Shown here piece after piece: positions 55,201-64,000 of a stretch of 64,000 nt of DNA. Origin of the DNA: Eledone cirrhosa (Eukaryota; Mollusca; Cephalopoda; Octopoda; Eledonidae); the NCBI GenBank assembly GCA_964016885.1, contig OZ024746.1, positions 100,428,603 through 100,492,602 on the forward strand, written 5' to 3'. Both the position numbers and the translations under genes were made by a program. The stretch's first letter is position 1; each line of letters begins with the position of its first letter. The notes under the pieces were generated by a model that was given only the letters and a program-made list of their open reading frames with translations, ran no database searches and was not told the origin of the DNA.

Positions 55201-56354
55201 ATGAAAGGATTTAGATGATGGCTGTTTAACAAATTGGATCCCTCCAGCAACACTGTACTAAATCTTTGTTGAAGACATTCAGTTCTCAATGGCTCAATTC
55301 AAGTAGATGTAGAAAGGTACCACAATGTACAGAATAATTAAGGGTTTTCTTATAACTTGCAGTGCTGAAACCAATTTTTCTTATGAGCTACTGGAGAAAA
55401 GATAGTAATAGTGTTTATTATACAAACTACCAAAAATATAGCTCTGGCAGTTCTTTCTTGAATTATAGGAGTACTCAATCAACAACCATTTACAACAAAA
55501 TTTACTCTCTTTTTTTTAAATATTACATTTAGCCCACATTGCTTTCAGGATATCCTAAACTGTGGCATAAAGACGGATGGGTGAGATAAATTGTTAATCT
55601 TTAGTTTGAATTCCAAAAGTTCAGAAGTTGAGGATAAAATCATAAGCAAAGAGAGAGCCAGAGAGAGAAAATTAAGATGGAAGCAATTCTCAGGAAAAAG
55701 AGTGAACAAACATACAACACTAGCAATTAACCTTCTACACACATAGACACAATCACATATGAAACTGTTTATATTCACAAGTCAAATGAAACTGACTTGG
55801 AAATAGTTGTTTTTATAAATTATACTAACAGTAAGAACAGAATGAACATCATGTGTGTGCATTTGCACACATCCATATACAAAGCATACATGAAAAAGCA
55901 ATATAGTAACTGTAGGCAGTGAAAATCATACATTCTATTCCCATGTCATACCATGTGTCATAAAGCAATTGATGTTCTGTTATGAGATATTTACCCCCAT
56001 GTCCCAGAACAATATAGTTTTTAACTTGCAATAAGTACACTTTCAGTTACTTCACTGTTTATGGTACTGCCTATATACAAGATGAGAAAACAACTAATGT
56101 AAATCTACTACCATAGAATATTGGTCTGATAGCTTTAGTTATTTGTAGGATAATAACTGGAAACAATCCTGTAGACTGGTATTGATTTGTTTAAAATAAA
56201 CACAAGGATACTTTCCTAGTCCTAAAGAAATTAACAGAAAATTTGACTAAAGCAGAATCTGAACTAAAAACTAAATATTCAGAAGGGCAAAACTCTGATT
56301 TCAATATTATCACCCTACACAAGTCATTGAGCTACTCCAGTAATGATGATTCAT
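55201..56354. other. No gene seen
   Basis: AT-rich; no exon, RNA gene or repeat family could be assigned. Confidence 0.45.
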
Positions 56355-56640
56355 ATACAGTGGAACCTTGGTTCACAAACTTAATTTGTTCCTGAAGACC
56401 ATTCAACACCCAATATGTTCATAAACCGAAACTATTTATGCCATATGAAATGTTGAAAGAGACTGTGAGAAAGACAGATAGATATCACCATAGTAACTAA
56501 CTACACAGCAAGTGATGCTTTCCTGCTATACCCCCAGCTTGTCAACTGCTGTTGCTGGTTTGTGTGTTCATTACTCGAGACACCATTCGTGAACCAAGAT
56601 GTTTTATGTTCGGAAAAATTGTTTGTGAACCAAGAGAGTA
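56355..56640. mobile_element. Short non-autonomous DNA element (TA-type)
   Basis: Left end tacagtggaaccttggttca caaac; right side gtttgtgaaccaag is its inverse, but the outermost bases are lost. Internal partial repeats ttcataaaccgaa and ttcgtgaaccaag. Pattern fits a Tc1/mariner-superfamily (pogo-like) MITE. Confidence 0.55.
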
Positions 56641-57165
56641 TTAACAAACATGAGAGAGACTTAGCTTTAATCATTAGATAAGGAGTATTTCAAAATGGAA
56701 GTTTAAAATCTATATTTTGCAGATGATTTCAAATAAAAAACAAGTGGAAAGATATAAATGTAACAACTGCTATCAAAAACCACAACGAAAAAATATAAGC
56801 TTACAAATATTAAGCTGTCTTTTCTTTCTTTTATTTATCCAGTATGTTTTTCTAAAAATGTGAAAGATTTAAAAGCAATCCATATTATCTTACTAATTAA
56901 ATTAGTTGTTTGCATATTTGTTCATTAAAATATTTTCTTAAAGAGTTAAAAAAGAAGCAGTAATATGTTTACTTAGTTGACATTGGTATAAATATAGGGA
57001 GTGTCTGTAGAAATGTGAGAATTTTATAAAATGGCCTATTTATGTGAATAGAAATACTGAATCACACAACTAAACTGAAATTTACAGCTCACACCTATAT
57101 AGGTTTAGTTTTCCTCCAATGAGGTTGCATCTCATAGGAGGTTCTTCGGCCCTGATATTGACGGC
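56641..57165. other. No gene seen
   Basis: AT-rich. Confidence 0.4.
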
Positions 57166-57169
57166 CCCA

Positions 57170-58083
57170 CCTGTGTTAATGAGGATTTTATGAAACAATT
57201 TTTTTTCTTATTTGCTCCATTACATTTTGAACTATTCACATGTAGATACCACCCTTCTAGTTTGTCTGATTTAACAACAAAAGAACAAGTACTATTCATA
57301 TCAAGAAAATATAACTGCACCTCACCACCCTTAAACATGAACAGCACGCAATTAAAGCCCCCATATTTGCTCCAAATGCTAGGCCTCACTATCACTGAGG
57401 ATCTCTCATGGTGAACACATATCCTAAACATAGCTAAAGCTACAACTAAAAAACTGCCCTTTCTCCTCAGAATCAGAAAATAGCCCTCATCCCACTCATC
57501 CACAACTTCTGACTCTCTACAAAGCTCAGTTAAGAGCTATAATGGAGTACAGACCCCACATCTGAAACGGTGCTACCACACACTACACACACACAAACAC
57601 AAACATCCTAGAGCACATCTTGAAAAAAGCCATTTGTCTGATTAATATAAAGTTACTGACAGACTTGCTCCAGCCTCTGGTCCACAGACATCGTCTTCCT
57701 TTTCTGTCTTTTCTATCACTAACATTATGGCCTTTGTTCCTTGGATGTGGCTAATCTGATGCCATCACAATTCAGGCACGCCTACCTCACTTCTCTCTCC
57801 TCTACTTACCACCCATATTCTGTTCAGTTCTCACATTGGGACCCATACTAACTACTGTTGCCAATCCTTCTTCCCCCAGAACATCATCCCACTGGAATTT
57901 TCTCCTTACACAAGTCTTCCCTGCAGGAGATGACCTGCAACAATTTAAACAGAAGATTTCACCAGTTCTGGAGGGCCTGCAACGATCATGGACACAGCCC
58001 ATTTCTCCAAACTGAGCAAATATTAAAATAACTTGTTTTTTTCATCTGTAGAAGCATGTTTCAATATTGATGATGATGATGAG
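57170..58083 (+). pseudogene. CR1/Jockey-group LINE 3' end
   Basis: MLGLTITEDLSW, then ILNIAKATTKKLPFLLRIRK and later NNLNRRFHQFWRACNDH; the middle is stop-filled. Ends in an ATG repeat at 58068-58083. A different lineage from 8160-11063. Confidence 0.6.
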
Positions 58084-59200
58084 TACAGCTGATGAACAGT
58101 TATATTTCTGTTGTTAGTGTAAGTCAAAATTGAGTTCTTTTAAGTCTGGCATAGACTACAGGTGGACAGGAAAAATGAAATGAAGCAGCAGCTAGGACTG
58201 CTGTTACACTACACAATTAAGTTTCACTTCACATAAAGCATACTGTGATTAAGGAGCTGGCTTCAAACTGTTTTTAGGGACCTGGCTTCAAGCAGTGATT
58301 AGGAACCTAACTTCCAACAAAGATAGTGTATACATGAAGAATTTAAGGTGTTGTATGCTTGTCAATTGGATGAAAGTGTCATGTTGACAAAATCATCAGT
58401 TTGGATTAAAATGCTTAAACTGGAGTTGAATGCATACTAGGTCACATGTGAACAAACTGAGCCTGACATTTCTAGAGCCTCTTGTATAAACACAGTAACT
58501 ACTTGCACATTTTCTAGAGTCGACTAAAAACTTCATAAACTGTCTTTAAAGGAGTGATGTTAGAGCTGTGAAATTTTATATGCATTAATTTCAACTCTTC
58601 TTATTAATAACTGCATTGTTTCTTTCTGGGTACTCTGTTGAAAAATAAACCTCTTTTGGTCAGAGAGTATCTTGGTCAACCTATGAACTTCTCAGGCGGC
58701 CTTCATATATATCACATACATCATCTCATTTAGCAACTGTGACACGAGTAAATATAAATGGATATTGTCTCATTGATTTATTATAAACATGAAGCTTTCC
58801 AGTAAATTAGTCAACTGAATTATGATCCATTGCACCTTGTTCTGAGGAAAGGTTGGAAGATGGCATTCAAGGGTGTGAATAGTTATTTAATTACTCATAT
58901 GGACTATTACACAGTTAGGATAACGTATTGAAGTGTTGACTTTTAGATATTTGAGGGGGGGGGGGGGCAGAAAACTAGATAAATAGATAGAAAGGGAGAT
59001 GGGAGAAAGAGGAGAAGAGAAGGAACGAAAATAGGAGTGAGGGACAGAACTAGAGAGAGAGAGAGAGAGAGAGAGATGTAGAGCTATATGCATTAGAATG
59101 ACTGCAATACTAAAATGCTGTAATCATACTGGCATTAATTGTTAGTGATAGAGATAAAATAGATATGTGATTAAAAGAAATAATGGAAATATATATATAT
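58084..59200. other. No gene; simple repeats only
   Basis: Holds a G-run at about 58955-58968 and a GA repeat at 59053-59076. Nothing coding recognised. Confidence 0.5.
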
Positions 59201-59261
59201 ATATGTGGGTCCCAGGTTCAATTGGGGGTAACCACAGTAAGGTACTTGATACACTCAATTC

Positions 59262-59453
59262 ATTAGTAGAGTGTAAACATGTTTAATATAGAAATAGCTT
59301 CTACAGGACTGGAACTGTTTCATTCAAAAGAAATCATCAGGAAAGCCCTTGATAAAGATAAAAACAAAATCCTGATGATTTCTTTTGAATGAAACAGTTC
59401 TAGTCCTGTAGAAGCCATTTCTATATTATTAAACATGTTTACACTCTACTAAT
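59262..59453. repeat. ~190-bp foldback palindrome
   Basis: Arms of about 80 bp (attagtagagtgtaaacatg, cttctacaggactggaactg, ttcattcaaaagaaatcatc) are near-identical inverted copies around a 27-bp loop at about 59343-59369. The arms differ by one 3-bp indel and a few substitutions. Confidence 0.93.
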
Positions 59454-59456
59454 ATA

Positions 59457-59626
59457 TTAACCCTTTAGCATTTACATTACTCTATATTTATTATTGTATT
59501 TCCACGGTGAACACTTTATCTCACATAATATTTATTTTGAGAGCAATACCTTAAGTATGAACAGCCAGTTATGGCCAGTTTGAACAGAAAGAGGTGAGAG
59601 AATTCTGGCCAGATACGGCCAGCTTA
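59457..59626. mobile_element. MITE-B (minus), right end truncated
   Basis: Starts at TTAA 59457-59460 (ttaaccctttagcatttaca), ends in gccagatacggccagctta before a TA repeat. Confidence 0.75.
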
Positions 59627-59639
59627 CTATATATATATA

Positions 59640-59930
59640 TATATATATAGTAAAGACCTCCTTCAGTCAAGAATGACCACCTAGAAAGTTCCCTTACAAG
59701 CCACAAATCCAGGTAACATTGTTTGTGGAAGACCAGCAGTCGCTCATGCATACCAGTCTCCCCTTTCCATGCCACTGATGTTGTCCAAGGGAAAGGCAAT
59801 GGCTGATACAGCTTGACACCAGTGACGTCGCAAATCATTTCTCCATCTGAGTAAACTGGGGCAACATGAAATAAAGTGTTTTGCTCAAGAAAACAATAGC
59901 AGAGTGAAGCAAGTATATAAAACTTTAGTC
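59640..59930 (-). mobile_element. Dispersed element carrying SINE2-like core
   Basis: Contains ctgagtaaactggggcaaca, tgaaataaagtgttttgctc, the same core found in the three SINE2 copies, but a different left part (gccactgatgttgtccaagg, accagtgacgtcgcaaatc). May be another SINE built on the same conserved central domain. Confidence 0.5.
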
Positions 59931-59998
59931 ACAGTCATTACATGTTATAATATCAGAAAATCAGAGGAAAAAAGCAAGGACTATTAGGGTGTGGAACA

Positions 59999-60018
59999 GG
60001 GGGGGGGGGGGGGGGGGG
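59999..60018. repeat. G20 homopolymer
   Basis: Twenty consecutive G; prone to sequencing error and able to form quadruplexes. Confidence 0.9.
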
Positions 60019-60043
60019 AGATCTCACTAAGAGACAATTAATT

Positions 60044-60212
60044 ACCGTATTTCCCGGCGCCGAAGATGCTTCGTCCTCGAGGGCTCACCCTAATTTTGAC
60101 AACAAAATTTGAAAAAAATAATAAACAACCTTCAGCCTCCAGGACGCATGCTAGATTTTTTAGACTTATTTTAGGCAATAAGCAACGTCTTCAATGCCGG
60201 GAAATACAGTAA
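60044..60212. mobile_element. ~170-bp MITE with TACCGTATTTCCCGGC ends
   Basis: The left end taccgtatttcccggc is inverted at the right as gccgggaaatacagta. No ORF. Short TIRs and TA at the ends suggest a Tc1/mariner-superfamily MITE. Confidence 0.75.
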
Positions 60213-60267
60213 TCTTGAGAAACAGTAGTAAGCTGTAATAAATTGTTAGAAAACTAGTAATGTAAAG

Positions 60268-60473
60268 CTTGAGTATTTACATTACTCTATATTTACTATT
60301 GTATTTTCACGGTAAACACTTTATTTCACATAATATTGAATCTAAGAGATTTTGATATTTATTTTGAGAACAATACCTTAACATAAAAATGAGCAGCTGG
60401 TCATGACCGGTTTGAACAGAAGAGGTGAGAGAATTCTGGCTGAATATGGCCGGCTTAAATGGTAAAATGTTAA
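60268..60473. mobile_element. MITE-B (minus), joined to MITE-C at a shared TTAA
   Basis: gagtatttacattactctat ... gaatatggccggcttaaatg, ending at TTAA 60470-60473, which is also the first TTAA of the next element. Confidence 0.75.
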
Positions 60474-60850
60474 CCCTTTCATAAACATATTCCTAATGAA
60501 AGATACTGCCTCAGATTTTTAAATGATTTTTGTAAACAGTCAAGAATTTGGAGGAATTTAGTCATAAGACTACTAACCTTCTCATTGATAAGCTAGTGCT
60601 TGGAACAAAGATTTTTACATTAACCTTTCTGGTACCATATTTCTTATGAAAGACTACCTATGATTTTCAAATAATTTTGAAAATAATCAAGAATTTTTAG
60701 GGACTTAATATACATAATTTTCTTATTATTAAGCTAGTGTTTGTGACATAACAGCTTTTTATGAAATGTTGATAGAAAGGTTTTTAGATAAAACAGTTTT
60801 GTATAATAGAACCAGGAGTAGGGCCAGGCTGTTTCGTATCAAAAGTACTA
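60470..60850. mobile_element. MITE-C-like pair, second inserted at an internal TTAA
   Basis: First copy ttaaccctttcataaacata from 60470; at TTAA 60620-60623 another starts ttaacctttctggtaccat and runs to about 60850 with gcagttttgtat-like and caggctgtttcgtatcaaa. The right end is decayed (actaa). Confidence 0.6.
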
Positions 60851-60854
60851 AACC

Positions 60855-61680
60855 GTGCTCCCCAAGGATGTCTCATACTTTGTTTATAAGCAGCAGATAA
60901 ATGAATTATTACTGATTGTTATTAAAATAAATGAGTCACAGCCGGTTGAGTCTGAAATTTATGTTTCATTAGCAGGGTGATGAATGAGACTAAGATATGT
61001 CACAGTTATAGCCTGGGAGACTAACACATAGTCTGAGATACTATTGCTGTTATAGTCTGTAAATAGACAGTGTGGCAGCACAATTCACTGTAAACATTAC
61101 TGTATAATTAACTGACAAGTGTTTAATTAGTTTGACAGTTCTAAGTAGAAAACCTTCCCATAAAAGAAAATCTATAATAAAGCAGCATCCTATTGTGATA
61201 AGAAGCTGTTTCTTTACTTCTGCATCAGTAAAACTGTGATGGGTCACCACCACACTCCCTCCCAGCTAAAAGTGACACAGAGATAGAGAGAGAAAAATAA
61301 CTAAATGAAAGTGGTGAAAATGCACATTTAAATATACCAATCAAAAATGATCAATCTTATTCCTCAGTCCTGCTTGCCCGTCTTTGTATTTCACTGACTA
61401 CATTATCCAACCAAATTTTAACTAGCAAATATTTAGTTCCAAGTAAATATTAACAAAAGCAATCCTGCCAGTTCAGAATAACCAGGACATGGGCTCCTGA
61501 TCCTCCTCCTTAGAATAACAGCACCAACAAGAAAACAATATAGAAGTTGAATGAAACCTGATATTTAGTGAGAAATCCAATATATCAATGACTGTCATAA
61601 ATAGCAACTACCAGAAGATAAACATTGATGATAACGGTTCTCTTATGTATGTGGGTCTATGTGTACACACACACAGCTTC
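60855..61680. other. No gene seen
   Basis: AT-rich single-copy-looking sequence; no exon recognised. Confidence 0.45.
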
Positions 61681-61683
61681 TCT

Positions 61684-61788
61684 GCAAGATATACACACAC
61701 ACATATGTATATACATATATGTGTATATATATGTATATATACATGTGTATATATATATATATGTATATATACATGTGTATATATATCA
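61684..61788. repeat. CA/TA microsatellite
   Basis: Mixed ca and ta repeats with atgtatatatac blocks; source of artefact ORFs rich in Ile-Tyr. Confidence 0.95.
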
Positions 61789-62184
61789 TCATTATCATCA
61801 CCATTTTACGTCTGTTCTTCCATGCTAGCATGGGTTAGACAGGTTGTCCTGTTGTGGGCAATGCCAGGTCGGCTGACCTTGTCTTGCTCATACAGGAACT
61901 GATTCTGGCTCGATTTCTACAGCTGGATGCCCTTCCTAACACCAACCTCATTTACAGTGAGTGCTGGCTGCTTTTTTTGCCGTGGTACCTCCATGTCCAC
62001 TTTGCAGTGGGATGATAGGGACCCCAGTCCTATCATCTCATTTCTACAGCTGAGTAAACTGGAGCAATGTGAAATAAACTGTCTTGCTCAAGGAAACAAC
62101 ACATCACCCGGTCTGAGAATTGAACTTACAACCTTTCGATTGCAAGCCCAATGCCCCAAACCACTAAGCCATGCGCCTTCACAT
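61789..62184 (-). mobile_element. SINE2 copy (tRNA head, RTE-like tail)
   Basis: Minus strand: aaggcgcatggcttagtggt (box A), gaaaggttgtaagttcaatt (box B), the gagcaagacagtttattt core, then the tail inverse of ccattcttcc/gctagcatgggttagaca. Tail begins with cat repeats on plus at 61789. Confidence 0.85.
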
Positions 62185-62342
62185 ATGTATATATATGTGT
62201 GCATATGTGTGCGTGCGTGTATATATATATACATGTATATATATATTTAGGTTTGTTGGTTCACCACTGGATAGAACTGGTCATTCCATATGGTCAATCT
62301 CGATGCAATATTATGGAGAGCACTCAACGTAATGTAACTATG

Positions 62343-62347
62343 TGTAT

Positions 62348-62392
<45 letters not shown>

Positions 62393-62426
62393 TGTACATA
62401 TATATATGTGTGTGTATATATATCTA

Positions 62427-62510
<84 letters not shown>
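62343..62510. repeat. Long TA/TG microsatellite
   Basis: Almost entirely ta repeats with two tg blocks, about 168 bp, immediately before SINE2 (62511). Confidence 0.95.
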
Positions 62511-62855
62511 GAGGCACATGGCTTAGTGGTTAGAGCATTGGCCTTGCAATCGAAAGGTTGTGAGTTCAATTCTCAGACCGGGTGATGTGTTGTTTCCTTG
62601 AGCAAGACACTTCATTTCACATTGCTCCAGTTTACTCAGCTGTAGAAATGAGATGATAGGGTCTGGGGTCCATATCATTCCACTGCAAAGTGGTCGTGGA
62701 GGTGCCACGGCAAAAAAGCACCCAGCACTCACTGTAAATGAGGTTGGTGTTAGGAAGGGCATCCAGCTGTAGAAATCAAGCCAGAATCAGTTCCCGTCCC
62801 ACCCTTGCAAGCAGGGAAAAAGCGGACGTAAAATGAAATGATGATGATGATGATG
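62511..62855 (+). mobile_element. SINE2 copy, complete
   Basis: Begins ggaggcacatggcttagtgg, box B ggttgtgagttcaattctc, core, gaggtgccacggcaaaaaag, tail gcggacgtaaaatgaaatga and ATG repeats. Nearly the same as 6978-7300 apart from a longer middle. Confidence 0.88.
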
Positions 62856-62861
62856 ATATAT

Positions 62862-64000
62862 ATCATTATCATCATCGTTTAACGTCTATCTTCCACACTA
62901 GCATGGGTTTAGACAGGAATTGTCCCACTTGAGACAAGATTGGTTGTCTTGCTCGTATAGGACTGTCTGGCAGGTTTTCTACAGCTGGATGCCCTTCCTA
63001 ACACCAATCACGTTTACAGTGTGCGCTGGGAGGTTTTTACCGTGTTACCTACACGGCCACATTACAGCGTGGACTGTGTTTTTTTTTTTTGTCGTGACAC
63101 CTACACGACCTCATTTATTTAGGACTGGATGTTGTGGTACCAACATAACTTTACAGAGAAAGGGGTGGTGTTGATGGGGGTGAAGCAGATGGAGTAGTGG
63201 GTTGGGGTGTATATTTGATTAAGAGGTGCCTACTGACTGTAGGTTTTGCTTTGTACATAGGCAAGGCGGGTCTTTTGTATTACTGGGTAGCGCCAAAGAT
63301 CTCGGTCCAGTGACATTGTCTTGGAGGTGCAAGTGTGTAAGGTCGAAATTTATCAAATCGTCCCAGGTTTTTCTGGTTCTACCTACTCTGTAACTTCCAT
63401 CAATTTTGATCGCCCTGCACTTTTTTATACAGCTGTCGTCTTTCATGCGCATCACGTGACCATACCAACATAGTCTTCTCTCGAGTAAACAGCATCTGAT
63501 CCCTCTTATTCCTAATTTCTCACTTAGTTCATTTATGCTTTGCCATTCGTGTATATTACTATTACACACCCAACGGAGCATGCATTCCTTTCCAGTCTGC
63601 GCAGGTTCTCTGCACACAATGCCCATGTCTCACTGCCATGTAGCATTGCTGTTCGTATGGAGGCATCATACAATCTGCCTTTAATTTTTAGAGAGAAACC
63701 TTTTGTGGCCAACAGTGGTATAAGCTCTGAACTTTTTCCATCCCGTTCTGACTGACTACTGTACTTTCAGAGCACCCTCCACCACTGCTGATTTTGTTAC
63801 CCAGGTAACGGAAGGTGTCCACTATTTCTATAGAGCGATCTGGGCAATAGAAGGAGCTAGTATCCTGTGGGCACTTGCTACTTATTGCACCTGAGCACCG
63901 GCCACATATAAAATCTACGTTATTAGACAGCTTACCTGTGATCCCACTACATCTTTTATGCACCCACACTTTGCATTTCGGACATAAAATGGAATTTCTG
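62862..64000 (-). mobile_element. RTE LINE 3' half running off the right edge
   Basis: Minus strand: zinc region (CGRCSGA), IEIVDTFRYLGNKISSGGGC, CNSNIHEWQSINELSEKLGI, RRLCWYGHVMRMKDDSCIKK, then the 3' UTR and tail at 62862. Closest by wording to the 34868-37645 and 43700-46960 copies. Frame breaks at about 63625 and 63760. Confidence 0.85.

Noticed and set aside
61927..62250. Recurrent ORF starting MPFLTPTSFTVSAGCFF
   Set aside because: It appears wherever the SINE2/RTE tail is read antisense (also at 6994-7218 and 62523-62762). It is a repeat, not a gene family.
62324..62585. Ile-Tyr rich ORFs
   Set aside because: Translation of TA/TG microsatellites; the same applies at 17915, 23065, 61588 and 61643.

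Overview
The window is animal nuclear DNA, most likely from a coleoid cephalopod, probably an octopus. This rests on long introns, very high interspersed-repeat content, ATGATG-tailed RTE-type LINEs, and tRNA-derived SINEs of the kind known from octopus and squid. The species is inferred, not proven.

One host protein-coding gene is recognisable: cullin-1 (CUL1), the scaffold of SCF ubiquitin ligases, on the minus strand. Fourteen coding exons can be placed, all with GT-AG borders and matching phases, from the start Met at 49573 down to an exon ending at 6499. They join to 605 codons, about the first 78% of a normal cullin-1. The C-terminal exons (cullin-RING/winged-helix part and NEDD8 lysine) lie off the left edge. 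A non-coding first exon or promoter was not found up to 64000; the first coding exon appears to carry about 83 nt of 5' UTR.

The rest is repeats in and upstream of the CUL1 introns. 1-5488 is a large 68/50-bp minisatellite and 5506-6075 a GGTGA-type array; on the CUL1 sense strand both lie in intron 14. 7550-11063 is a decayed CR1/Jockey-like LINE. 11190-14400 holds two copies of another LINE 3' end with a zf-RVT-like motif, in opposite orientations. 17967-23412 (intron 10) is an RTE cluster with one RTE nested in another. 25906-26500, 28360-29757 and 29784-30309 hold tandem arrays. 34868-40200 (intron 3) has two abutting minus-strand RTE copies, one with its 5' UTR. 43700-46960 (intron 1) is a plus-strand RTE with an internal deletion. 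Right of 49.7 kb are older RTE/CR1 relics, SINEs, small inverted-repeat elements, microsatellites and an RTE running off the right end.

Three related sets of short non-autonomous elements with TTAACCCTTT ends (called MITE-A, -B and -C here) are scattered through the window and look piggyBac-like. Several tRNA-headed elements end in the same tail as the RTE LINEs, which fits a SINE-LINE partnership. No bacterial genes, CRISPR array or intact autonomous transposon was found.
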